A stretch of DNA of 64,000 nt from Pinus tabuliformis (lineage: Eukaryota > Streptophyta > Pinopsida > Pinales > Pinaceae). The stretch spans positions 275,559,174 through 275,623,173 of the forward strand of contig CM062804.1 in NCBI GenBank assembly GCA_031772625.1. Reading direction: 5' to 3'. The notes beneath the pieces were generated by a model, which saw only the letters and a program-made list of their open reading frames with translations, searched no databases and had not been told where the DNA came from. Shown here piece after piece: positions 44,090 through 54,694 of the stretch (position 1 is its first letter; the number at the start of each line of letters is the position of its first letter). The position numbers and the translations under genes were made by a program.

Positions 44090-45160
44090 TGTTATGTTTA
44101 CTTATCCCTCTTATGAACAAGAGCGATCTCCCTAGACATCAAAGAAACCTAGTAACAAGCAATCAAGAACTGCTACCTTTCTCTAAAATATGATTGACTA
44201 AAACAGATATTATGATAGAGGCCACGTACTATTTAAATGAAATGATTGATGAAGTCCCCTTCAAATATTTCGACGATTCGCTCCTCGATGCTTTAGAGAT
44301 CCTCTCGCCACTTCCCACAACTTCTCCATAATGTCATGAAGGAGATCTATATAGACAAAAATAAACAAGAGATTAAAGCATCCAGTATATAATCATAAGA
44401 GATAAATGGACTAATTAACCAATCAGGTATCATAAATTGATCAATATGCAATCACAATCTATGTGGGTGATCAAGGAATCCTAGAAATTATATCAGCAAA
44501 GATGTAATTGATGAATAATAATTGTCTTTATATTAATAGAATGGAGAATAGCCTTACAACCATGTAGCCTTCATGTTTCAAGTCCCTTCCCACAATCTCC
44601 TACCCTCTCCTTGAATGAATAGCCTTCCAACCTTATTCCTACACCATAAGCCGACTTCCAACAATCCTCCTCAATCCTCATGCCTGGGTTAGATTTATAG
44701 GCCAAGAGTGGGAAATTTGGGATCCATTTTCCAAGGGATGAGATCCACTAATGGTGGGATAGGGATTCCACAAACAGAGGGAGTTGCTCCATGGTGGGAG
44801 GGATCAGGACTGAATAGGCAACCATTTGAAGCTTGTTGGTTGGGATAGATGCTAACAACAATGTTTCTAGACTTTAGTTTTTATTTTTGCATGTGTTAAG
44901 TCATGTTCGTAGGTCACAGTGTAAGACAGTGTGTACTTATGTGTAGCTTATAATGGTATTCTCAGCGTATGCATAGAAATTGACTAGGGAATCGCGCATG
45001 TAGCCCAAAACAAGTTTTTGTACCATGGGATCTAGGAATTCCACTTTCTTTGGGATAATTTCGATTCTAAATTTGCGGGGAATTTTTTGGGACACATTTG
45101 GGATAGAGAAAGATCCAAACCAATGGTCATTTTCCTAGTGTGACAAAATGATATGTAACA
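44090..45160 (-). repeat. 3' LTR of element D
   Basis: It starts tgttatgttt and ends atatgtaaca. It matches 58597-59666 with moderate divergence and few indels; shared pieces include caagagatc or close form, aatctatgt and gggaaattt.ggatccattttcca. A purine tract complement follows. Confidence 0.92.
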
Positions 45161-45174
45161 GATTGCCCCCTAAA
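45161..45174 (-). promoter_or_regulatory. Polypurine tract of element D
   Basis: gattgccccctaaa reads TTTAGGGGGCAATC on the minus strand next to the LTR start. It is almost the same as in element C. Confidence 0.85.
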
Positions 45175-47470
45175 GTTCAAAGTCAAAAGGGATAGTTGAT
45201 GACTGAAGCGCTTGACCATGCCAAGGTTTGGGTTAGAGATTTGTAGTCGGAGGCCTTAAACAATCAATCAAATGTTACAATGCAATATATAATATCATCG
45301 TTGAGGTAGGAATTCCCATACTGATAACATAAATGTCTCAAAGAACAGTATGAAAAGACATCTGAAGATCCATGTCAATAGATGACATAGTATGGAAGCG
45401 GCCATGGATCTAAATTTACAATCATGAATATTTAATAACTCCACGCAACCTAGATGGATGAAACTAGATCCAGGGTCTTGATCTCCATCTATCAATCCGT
45501 AGTACGAATCTGTTCATGTGAGTGAATGTCTTGTAGTCAGACATGGTAGAAACCACTTGAATACCAATCAATGATGTGAACTGTTAACAAGTGTGAGAGA
45601 AACCATCAATAATGAAAATGGTTCTCAAGGTACTCCTAGTACAATCTATGAAGTGTGAATAGATGTGATGATGTCGAACACCCATATAATCATTCGATCG
45701 AAGGTAAATGATGGGAACCTATCATCGAAGGAGAAAAGCATGTCACTAAGGCATGCATGCCTCAAGGTACTGTAGGTTTCTAGATCAACTTCATATATAA
45801 TGAGCTGAAGTCGATAGGAAGTGATCTATTGCAGGAGGGCCTACGACATGAAACTCATGTCAAGTTTTGAAGAACAACATTTTGGAGTAATCCAGGACTG
45901 ATTCAGGGATGGTCGATGCCACTGAAGGCTATGATTGGAAAAGTAACTTGACTAAGGTTGAACTTCTCTTGAACATATCAGAGACATGACATGATGACTT
46001 GGCAACATTTGACCCAAAAAATAAAACCCAAACCAACTGAAGACTTTCAACGAGGTGTGGTCAATTAGGAGACAAATGGATTTCCCAACACAGACACGAA
46101 ACTGACATAGTGTCATGTTCAAGAGCGACATACAACCTTTTATAAATACAAACAAAGATTCTTTCTCACTTTTCCCCCGCCATTACTGGCAAGTACCTCT
46201 TTACTTTTTACAAGCTTGAGGAGGATAACATATGTTTTTCCTATAAGCTCAGCCTTCGGATGAGTCCTTTGAATTATTTTAAATGAACCCTAAAAAGGAG
46301 TGGTTCGGTCTCATCATGCTTAACGATTCCTGCACTATTTAGATTTTACGAGTCCAGTGAAGGGGTAACTCAATGTCGTTTTCATATTTAAAGAGTTTGA
46401 AAAGACATGAAAACAAAAATCGTTTAGTTCTTTCAATGTAAATTTTAAGTAGCTCGGAGAAAGTGTAGCTCGGTGTTTTTCAGTCTTAGGGAGTTAGGAG
46501 AAAAACATAAGTAAACTCCATAGTGTCCTTTTTTGTAAATTTAGTCTCTCAAGCCCGGAAAAGGGTAAGATAATGTAGGAGAGAACACTATTAACCATGA
46601 TTATTCAACATATACCTTTTTTGTAAATAGTTTGGTCCAGTCCGTAAAAGAGGTAAACTTATACTAAATAGATGGTTTCTCATTTACTTTTACGAGGTCG
46701 AACAATCAAGTACTCGTCGATCTTTTCATTTTTAAGGAGTCTGAAAAGGGCGTAAAGAGAACTCTAGGGTTTCACTTTTTTGTAAGTTTTAACAAGTTTG
46801 AAAATGTGGTAAAAATATACCCAACGCCAAAATGATTCATTTCCCATAAATAATCTGTAACCTACACAGTTAAACTCGAAATAATTATCTCTGCTAAAAA
46901 ATAAAGTGAAAAACACAATAAATTTGGATTTTAAAGGTTAATATGCAAAAAATAATATTTAAATAGGCCTAGAAATTTTATAAAAACCCAAAAAGTAAAA
47001 AAAAAAAAAAAAAAAATACCATTTGTCTTTTAACCTTTTGAGAGTGATAGAGGTCATTTTCACCAGAAACTTCAGAGGTGGATTCCAAGCAAACTGTAGG
47101 GCGAAATTGCGAACCGTCTTTTTCAGCTAGATTATCTCTCTAAGATCTTCATTTTCTTGTTTTTTATTTAGCATTTAACTGTAGTTTTTGTATTTTTTGG
47201 GGAGGATTTTCAAAATGAAATATGTTGTCGATGTGCATAGGTCGCCCTTATCAAGCTTGTGCACATCGACCGATTTTTTAACAAAATAAAATGTGACATG
47301 CGTTGTTTCTAATAAGATAACCATGCACATTCGTGCTGCCTAGCAAAGTCAGTTGCGCACAGCACCGAGGGCACAAAAATTAATATGAAGAACACCAAAA
47401 TTTCTTGCTAAATTTTTCCATGATTACTTCTAATGATCTCTTATGCTTGTTTGCAGGGTTTTGAGCCGCA
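45175..47470 (-). other. 3' untranslated region of element D, hairpin-bearing
   Basis: No gene. 45175-46850 aligns with the 3' region of element C. Hairpins of the same kind lie at 46379-46403 (TTTTCA/TGAAAA), 46475-46506 (GTTTTTC/GAAAAAC), 46528-46564 (CCTTTT/AAAAGG) and 46732-46748 (CTTTTCA/TGAAAAG); loops contain aaagagt or aggagt forms. A run of about 21 A lies at 46997-47017. 47020-47470 holds nothing recognisable. Confidence 0.78.
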
Positions 47471-47473
47471 AAT

Positions 47474-48330
47474 ATGGAGTGGACAGAGCGTAAACATGAA
47501 GAAGAAGACATAGTTTCTCTAAACCATCCAAAAACCATACAGGGATTGACAAATTGTGGCCTATACAAATTTTTCACCATTCCGAGCATGAAATCCCAAT
47601 TAGACTTTCTGGAATGGATGGTGAGCTAGTGGAACATTCAAGAAGGATGTTTCATAATTGGAGATCATAGACTTGTCATTGATGATTATGACATATACTT
47701 CTTGATGGGACTTCCATGTCGTGGGTTGGAAATTAATCTGTTTGGGCATAGGTGACGTGGCGAAACCAATGCCACCTGTCTGATACAACATTGCACAAAT
47801 GGAGTTGCTCTCAAAGATGGGAGAATTGACATTAAGACCATCTCACGACTTCCTTTGAAATATATTGGGTTCATTGTTGCACAGCTATGCGGTAGTGCAG
47901 CTCTGCATTTACTCACAAAGGCTCAGTTTCAAACCATCGTAGAGTATTTGCAACCTACTATATTCAATTGGAGCAAGGTTGTAGTTTCCAATCTAAAATG
48001 GAAACTAGCTAGAGTCAGAACAGGCAGACTCAAAAGCTTTGGCTACTGTTCATTTGTTATCTCATTTTCTCTAGATCGGATCACTCTTCTCACTCCATAG
48101 GTAGCTATATAGAGAGGAGGACCTTGGGACCATCGCATGCTGAAATGGGTAACACTTATGGCACACCACGAAGGTGGCCAAGGACCAACGATCAAATATA
48201 CTCCTGAACCCTTCAATTGGTTAGAAAACTAAATCATTATGATTGAGTATTTCCCATACGTAGGGATGGAATTCACAAGTGATCTAGACATGCCACTACC
48301 ACCTGGGATGCAGTGGGGCAAAATAGGTAA
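47474..48330 (+). pseudogene. Antisense reading frame in element D, plant-mobile-domain-like
   Basis: On the strand opposite to gag-pol, an ATG at 47474 starts a single frame that stays in phase for about 285 codons, interrupted by five or six stops but by no frameshift. Recognisable pieces are GLYKFFTIPSM, CFIIGDHRLVIDDYDIYFLM followed by GLPCRG, ISRLPLKYIGFIVAQLCGSA, PTIFNWSKVVVSNLKWKLAR, GRLKSFGYCSFVISFSLDR and GGPWDHRMLKWVTLM. The pattern (a DIYFL.GLP box, then an IAGS-like and a NFG-like box) resembles plant hypothetical proteins related to the plant mobile domain, coded antisense between pol and the 3' LTR in Tat elements. Its biochemical role is not known. Assignment is from memory of family patterns and untested. 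Confidence 0.7.
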
Positions 48331-48870
48331 AAATTCGCACTTTGGTGGATTTTTGAAAATTTTCAATTTTTTGTTATTTTTTGGCATCCAAAACTAATTT
48401 TCCAAAATGATCATGCAAATGTGGCCCTAGTGAGACCAGCTAGATTACGCAAATATCATAGGCATGGTGAAAAACCAGTAACTCCCATAGAGCCGAACCC
48501 GGATACGGCGGAGGCATTGACATAGATAGAGCACAACCTTGAGAGGTTGACCTTGAACATCCCAAATGTAGGGATAGATGACCTGCCTCTCCGCTATCAG
48601 AGGCACATTGTGGGGGTTCCCGGACCTATTATCTCTTTGCTATGATGAGTAGCATGCGTTTTTGTATGCTACCATGATCATCATCATGTGTAGTCACTAT
48701 TCTAAGGACTATATTTTTGTTTTTTTTATGATGTACTGACAAGTTCGGAAAATAAAGGCCACGGGGCCTCATGTCTTTGGATGGAATTTTTGTAAAAGCC
48801 ACATTTTTTACAGACACTTATCTAATGAAAGCTACTAATTCTATTTTTTTCTATCTTGTAGAATATATGG
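48331..48870. other. Junction between antisense frame and second RNase H
   Basis: No coding similarity was recognised with confidence. In the frame of the antisense ORF, scattered open stretches continue to about 48620. The minus-strand frame at 48629-48817 has no domain. Confidence 0.5.
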
Positions 48871-48874
48871 ATGA

Positions 48875-49414
48875 ACATTGCATTGATTTATTTACAAATG
48901 TTTTACAAGTGCCAATTTAACACATAATTAGCCAATGCATTAGTTAGCATGTTTAAAGTTCTCAGAATATGTCGATACTCAATATAATCATATTATCTCT
49001 CTAAGAGACGAACCTGCAAAAATATCCTTAACATGGAAGCACTTCTAACTGAAGAAACACCATTCAAATGTAATACTATGAGTTGTCAATCTAACCTAAC
49101 GATCAATCAATGAATTCCAAATGAAATGGCATCAGATAATACCTCAATCACTGTGCTATACTCTGTAATATTATTCATTGTTCGACCAAGGCATATCCCA
49201 TGAATAGAAACATATTATTCATTGTTCGACCAAGGCATATCTCATGAATAGAAACTAGCTCATTTGTGGGTGAATAAATGACCCAGGTTACGGAAGATAA
49301 ATTTTGAGTACTACAACTAGCGCCATCAGCAAAGCCAATGTAAGCTTGAGGGGGCGTTGACATATGCAAATCAACTGTAACACAAGATAAGCAGGAGAAG
49401 TAGAAGAAAAACAT
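48875..49414 (-). pseudogene. Second (archaeal-type) RNase H of element D
   Basis: On the minus strand: PPQAYIGFADGASCSTQNL, VTWVIYSPTNELVSIHEICL, GRTMNN, then after a 44-bp duplication ITEYSTVIEVLSDAISFGIH, IVRLD, LLERxYDYIEYRHILR and NALANYVLNWHL. The acidic residues expected for RNase H are seen at FADG, TEYS and VRLD. It lies downstream of integrase. Tat-lineage elements are known to carry an additional RNase H of the archaeal type besides the usual one. Stops replace several residues, and the 44-bp tandem duplication (49171-49258) breaks the frame. Confidence 0.8.
49171..49258. repeat. 44-bp tandem duplication in the second RNase H
   Basis: ttattcattgttcgaccaag and the following bases to tagaaacata occur twice, 44 bp apart, with one difference (tatccca/tatctca). 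As 44 is not a multiple of three, the reading frame is shifted. Confidence 0.9.
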
Positions 49415-49729
49415 AAAATGCTGCTAAAAAATTCCACACGTAAACTATGGTACAACAATATACAAATTTTTCACCAAACAATCTAAGCATAATATCTCTT
49501 TAGGTAAGGACCATTTATGGGCTTTCCCAAATGAATTTTGTCATAATCAAATAGTTCATAGGCCCTTTTGGCTAGTGCATGTTTTACAAAATAAGGGTCA
49601 TGCCACATGGGCTCAAATTTACAGGTGCCTAACTTATCGTGCTCTTAATCATAGACCAAGACTAAATCATGCTCCGCATACAAACGAGATTTGACATTTT
49701 GATCATATTATGCTTTAACATGTTTCTTT

Positions 49730-50500
49730 TGGGCCTTGCTAGCTTATGCAACATCACGGCGAGTCTCATCAAGACGTCCTAAGTACAGGAAATGTTCTTC
49801 CCTAGTAGAAGTGGTTGGTAATAATTCAATTGCCATTTTCAAAAACGGTATTTCACATTCAATCGATAGAACTACTTCCATGCCATAGATGATCTGGAAA
49901 GGAGTAAAACCAATCGAAATTTTTGTTCTGGTATGGTATTCCCACAAGGCTGGATAAATCATTAGATGCCAATCTCGTTTATGAGTCATGATAATCCATT
50001 TAATCATGGTGTTTAAAACCTTGTTAACAACTTCTACTTGGCCATTTTCCGTTGGGTAATATGGAGTAGAACTATCATGACGCGGGCCCCTCGTGGTAAG
50101 ATCTGTCATCATAAAGTTTCAAAAATGTCTACCATGGTCCGTGACGATGTCTTGTGGAACTCCGAATTGAGAAATTACATGATTGAACATGAAAATAGAT
50201 GATGTTTCACCATCATCCTTATATGTAGGCATCACCTTGGCCCATTTCGTAAAATAATCTACCGCAAGGATAATGTACCCATGCCCCCGGCCGAGTGAGG
50301 GTTAAATGTAAGGAAATTGACGCCCCATTTAGTGAAAGGACTAACAACAATGATTGGGTGAAGAGGAGTTGTTTTTGGACCACAGTTATACAGTGTTTGA
50401 ACATAGAAAGCCAAAAATACCCTGCGTGCAGGATATTTTGAGTAGTGGAAAACCCTGACATATGACCGCCACAAGCTCCAGAATGGTATTCATTTATTGC
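49730..50500 (-). pseudogene. Integrase of element D
   Basis: On the minus strand: SGFSTTQNILHAGYFW, PLHPIIVVSPFTKWGVNFLT, IVTDHGRHF, stop, then YYPTENGQVEVVNKVLNTMI, RDWHLMIYPALWEYHT, GFTPFQIIYGMEVVLSIECE and EEHFLYLGRLDETRRD. The second catalytic Asp (VTDHG) and the Glu (NGQVE) are kept; the first Asp is Asn (WGVNF). At least two frameshifts lie between the parts. The domain would insert the DNA copy. Confidence 0.87.
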
Positions 50501-50779
50501 CTTTTTGGCTTCCTCGTGATTTAAACATCGTCTGAAGATAGAAGTGGCACCATGATGATAAATTATATCACCAACAATATTGTATTGTTGGGATTGATAC
50601 CGGATACGGCAACGATTAGTTCGACTCAGTTATGGCCGAAATGTTTGGGTGTGAAGATAAATGAAGATATCTCGATACCATGGATCTAAAGTGCTGATCA
50701 ATAAGAGAGATTCATCTGGAAGAGAATCCTCTACCACATTTTATGTCTCAGCATGAGGAAAGTCACACAATAATTCAAA

Positions 50780-51250
50780 AAATACTAATGATTTCTTAGA
50801 TTTGGCTTTAATGAATTCCAAATCAATTTTTTGTAGGATGACTATCCATTTGGAATATTTTCCCCCTAGAAATTGTCTGGTAAGACTGTAAACCATGGGG
50901 TTTCAATCAAAAATCACAGTAGTTTTGCGCAATAGAATGTAGTGGCGAAAACGTTGGACGGCTTGAACGGATGCCAAGGCCAATTTCTCCACATGTGCAT
51001 ATCTTGATTCAGTTTTGGTCAAATATATACTTAAGTAATACATCACATGTTTTTCGTTTGGTTTGTCTTCCTGAACTAAAACCATGTCGATAGTGACATT
51101 AGATGTAGATAAGTATAAAAAGTAGTCTCAATGATAATCAGGAGGATGCAACAACGGTGTATGGGTCAGCACATGTTTAAGTGCATCAAAGGCCTTTTGA
51201 GCCAGTTCATCCCAATTAAATGAGATGTCCTTTTTCAACAGTCGAGAAAA
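50780..51250 (-). pseudogene. RNase H (gypsy type) of element D
   Basis: Following reverse transcriptase, the frame shows MVLVQEDKPNEKHVMYYLS, Y..KTESRYAHVEKLALASV and AVQRFRHYILLRKTTVIFD. These match the usual Ty3/gypsy RNase H, with the catalytic Glu in VEKLALA. Stops appear upstream and downstream of this 60-codon stretch. Confidence 0.85.
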
Positions 51251-52110
51251 ACATTTAGTCAAATCAGTGTAGTTTTGAATGAATCAATGTAGAAACTTTG
51301 TTTTCCCTTGCAAACTTTGGAGTTGGCGGAGATTGGAAGGAGGACGCAAATTCATAATAGCCTCAACCTTCAATGTATTGACACGAATGCCTTCCTTTGA
51401 AATCAAAAACCCTAGAAATCGACCGGATTGCACACAAAAAACACATTTTTGTGGATTCAAGCGAATATTGTAATGACGAAATTTGATAAAGATCCCTCTC
51501 AAATGCATTGGATGGTCTTCCTGTCTCAGTGAATGAGTTGGAAAGTCATCCAAATAAGGTTGCACAATATGCTTAATATCGTGAAATGCATAACACATAG
51601 CCCATTGAAAAGTTGCACTGACATTCTTCAAACCGAATGGAAGTTTTTGATAGGAAAAAGTCCCCCATGGGTAGATGAATGCAGTTTTGTGTTGATCAGC
51701 TGGGAGTATGTTGATTGGATTGTAGCCAGAAAAATCCATTCATAAATGAAAACATTTCATTTCCAACACATTTTTCAATGATTTGATCGATATAGGGATT
51801 AGGATAATTGTCCTTTAGACAGGCCTTATTGATATCCCTATAAATGACACATACTCTAATGGTTCCATGTTTCTTGTTAATAGTTACAATATTGGACACC
51901 CAATCAGTTAAGGGAACTGGTTAAATGAAACTTGCTTTGAGCAATTTCTCAACCTCAGCTTTAATCGCAACAGTTTTTTGCAGATGCACCGGACGTAATC
52001 GTTGCCTGATAGGTTTTACATCCGGATAAGTCTTAATCTCGTGCATAATAATGCTTGGGTCAATTCCTAGCATTTCATCATAGGATCAGGCAAAAATGTC
52101 GCGAAATTCT
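51251..52110 (-). pseudogene. Reverse transcriptase of element D
   Basis: The upstream part (52110-51900) reads GIDPSIIMHEIKTYPDVKPI and LHLQKT-like linker, then SNIVTINKKHGTIRVCVIYR, DINKACLKDNYPNPYIDQII. After a frame change it continues DFSGYNPINI, DQHKTAFIYPWGTFSYQKLP, FGLKNVSATFQWAMCYAF, PYLDDF (catalytic YLDD box), LNPQKCVFCVQSGRFLGFLI and LRQLQSLQGKTKFLH. The second part has 151 codons without a stop. One frameshift and some stops make it inactive. Confidence 0.9.
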
Positions 52111-52689
52111 TGAAATAAGGCCTTATATGTTCGAATTTCTTCGAATGAGCATGCGGCACCTATGTGAAGATTTTCAATAATTATTTTTTTGACTGAGATG
52201 TTAATGGTAATCATTGTATATATGTTTCATAAATTCCTTTCGGATTCAGCTTGAAAAACTAAAATGCGTGATTCTGGACTATCTATTATCTCAAGTGAAA
52301 ACATAGTTGGAAAATGATTCTCGATTTTATCAGGGTTAGGTAGAAAATATGAACGATGATGATAATCATTCCATGGAATTTCATCTAAATTCATGACCTC
52401 CATAATACTTTCATCATATAGAAACGTATAATCGAAAGGATCAAGGAGTGAAATTGGTTCGAACTAAGGTAAAGGAGAATAATCATCATTGATCAGATTC
52501 ACTCGATCAATAGCAGAATATGATGGGTGGGAAAACGATTGAAATTCCTAATAAGCCAATTCAAACGTGCTCAAAGGCATCTCATTACCATAGGAGGCTA
52601 ATTCAGACTCTAAAGGCACTATCCACGGATCAGAAGATTCCCTAGTGCTTGATGTAATCATGTTAACCTCAGTAAGATTAGAAGGAAAA

Positions 52690-53170
52690 TTCAGTGGAGG
52701 GAGCTCAAAGTTTCCCATCAGTGATGAGTCTTTGAGTAAACCAACACCAATATCCTCATAAAGAGTATTCGGTTTCCTGACAAAATGTATGCTACCATAG
52801 AGTTAGGGTCTAAAGTGTAGTAAGACAACTGGTCTACTTTGACAATTTTCCCTCTGTGAGGAAATTGTATCATACGAGAAAGCAATGAGACCACTGCTGA
52901 CATAGTGTAGGTCCAACTTCGACCAAGAAAAAGGTTGTAATTGAGTTGAGCATCTACAACTTCAACATTTATTGCGATATTTTTACCCTCTAGCTCTATG
53001 GGAAAATCGTTCAAGATTGCATAAGGACGAAAACCTCTTCCATCAAATGCTTTCAGAGTGGTAGGTGATTGATTGATGGTTGGAGAACCTAAATCTATCC
53101 AAAAAGCAATAAACATAATACACATAGAAGCTCCTTTGTCAACAACTATATGAAATACTCATCTCGTTTT
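52690..53170 (-). pseudogene. Aspartic protease of element D
   Basis: On the minus strand: VVDKGASMCIMF (active-site region; DEGAS in the Tat lineage, here DKGAS), SPTTLKAFDGRGFRPYAIL, FPIELEGKNIAINVEVVDAQ, LNYNLFLGRSWTYTMSAVVS and FPHRGKIVKVDQLSYY. The overall layout equals the protease of element C but the sequences are clearly different. An Ala-Phe-Asp-Gly box and LFLGRSW box are conserved. Confidence 0.85.
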
Positions 53171-53254
53171 AACAAAAACTAGAATCTGCAATGCTAGTTG
53201 ATGAGGGAGTCTTGGGATATGACTCTCAAGATCAAAGATAATTAGGTTAGAATC

Positions 53255-53990
53255 TTACATATCAATAACTCCTATTTTTGACAATAAAGTCTTTCGTTGT
53301 GTCGGGCATGTTTGCAGCACTTCCAGAGCTAACATTGTAGAAGGAGACATAGCCAGGTATTCAACAATGTTGTAATTCTTTGCAGCTCTAGCATGCGAGT
53401 TGAAAGCTGATTTATGAAGCACGCCTTTATGAGGTGGTTGGATCATCATGTCAGGATTCGGTCTCTCGGTCTTTAATGGTTCAGAAGGAGGAGGAGGAAT
53501 CGAATTTGAAGTTTGACCAGATGAACTAGCCTCGTTTCCATTGTCAACAAGACCCTTAGATCCATAATTTTTTCATCGTGTAGCTACCATAACTTGCTTC
53601 AAAGACATCATCATGATATCTTGTGATGTGGAAGAGGAAGATGTGTTATGAGAAACCATTTTTCTATCTTGAGAAGGAAATGGATCCTTCAAAACAGCAA
53701 GAGTTGGAGAACCCTTAATGAATTTGGAAACCTCTACCTGATGTGGGCATTCCTTCGTATAATGATTTTATCGCAAATAAGACAAGGATAGCGAGGTTTT
53801 CGTTTCTCGTCAATAGGTTCAATTATAGCGGGTTTCTTTGCCCTTCTTTTTACCTCTAGTTGACTGACTCTTTCTAGTAGATGATTCTATGGAATTAATT
53901 TCGGAAATAGCTTCCGGAGAAAGGTTTTCAAATGGTGAATCTTGTATGGCCAAAGTCTGAGTAATTTTAGAATTTTTCTTTTTCACCTTA
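53255..53990 (-). pseudogene. Gag C-terminus of element D with broken zinc knuckle
   Basis: YPCLICDK near 53790 begins a zinc knuckle; one inserted or lost base shifts the frame before the His and the last Cys (HYTKEC in the neighbouring frame). Next come polar linker, PPHKGVLHKSAFNSHARAAK, YNIVEYLAMSPSTMLALEVL and QTCPTQRKTLLSKIGV. These lead into the protease. Confidence 0.8.
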
Positions 53991-54694
53991 GACTATTGGC
54001 TAACAAAACCTATTATACCATCAGCGAAATTAGATCCTATAGGAGACGTAATTATTAGATCACCTGAAGGGCGCGATAAATTTTTGATTTTCTCATACAA
54101 GGTGTTAGATTGGTTGTAGACTAAGTCTAAATATTGGGCACGAGAAATTATTTGCTCTTTCGTGACGACACCTCCCTTAGCAACATCCTCGGTAATAACA
54201 AGAAGAAGTGACTTGGTAAACCATTCAACTAAAATCTGATCTAGAATAAAAACTTTGACTAACCAACGTCTACATCTACATTCATGTATATGATTGGAAA
54301 TATGAGTCGAATTTGATTGTTTTAAAGAAGTCAATAGTTTGGTACCAGTATCGTATCTAATCGGCAACTGGAAATGGGTTTAAAATGATGTTGCTAGAGA
54401 GTTAAAGTTATGGAAAGAGGTACGAGGTAGCTCAATGTACCATTTGGCTGCTAAACCAGTTAAAGTTCATTGGAAAAGGAAAATATGGATGGAACCATCG
54501 ATTAAAGAATTCAATGCACACCAAAGATGATATGTCACCACATGATAGGATGGGTCTTCTCCCAATTTACCTTCAAATTTGGGTATGTCACTCGGTAACC
54601 TGGTAGGAATCGTCGGCCAATAAGAATAATAATAAATGGGATTGTTTGTTAACAAGGATAAATTAGGTAAATCTATGGTTCTAATAAACGACAT
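53991..54694 (-). pseudogene. Gag capsid core of element D
   Basis: In one frame: YWPTIPTRLPSDIPKFEGKL, GEDPSYHVVTYHLWCALNSL, IHIFLFQ, stop, then PIRYDTGTKLLTSLKQSNST, HISNHIHE, ILVEWFTKSLLLVITEDVAK and EQIISRAQYLDLVYNQSNTL. This is the retrotransposon Gag capsid region of Tat-like elements. A stop-rich stretch lies between 54467 and 54367. Confidence 0.87.
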
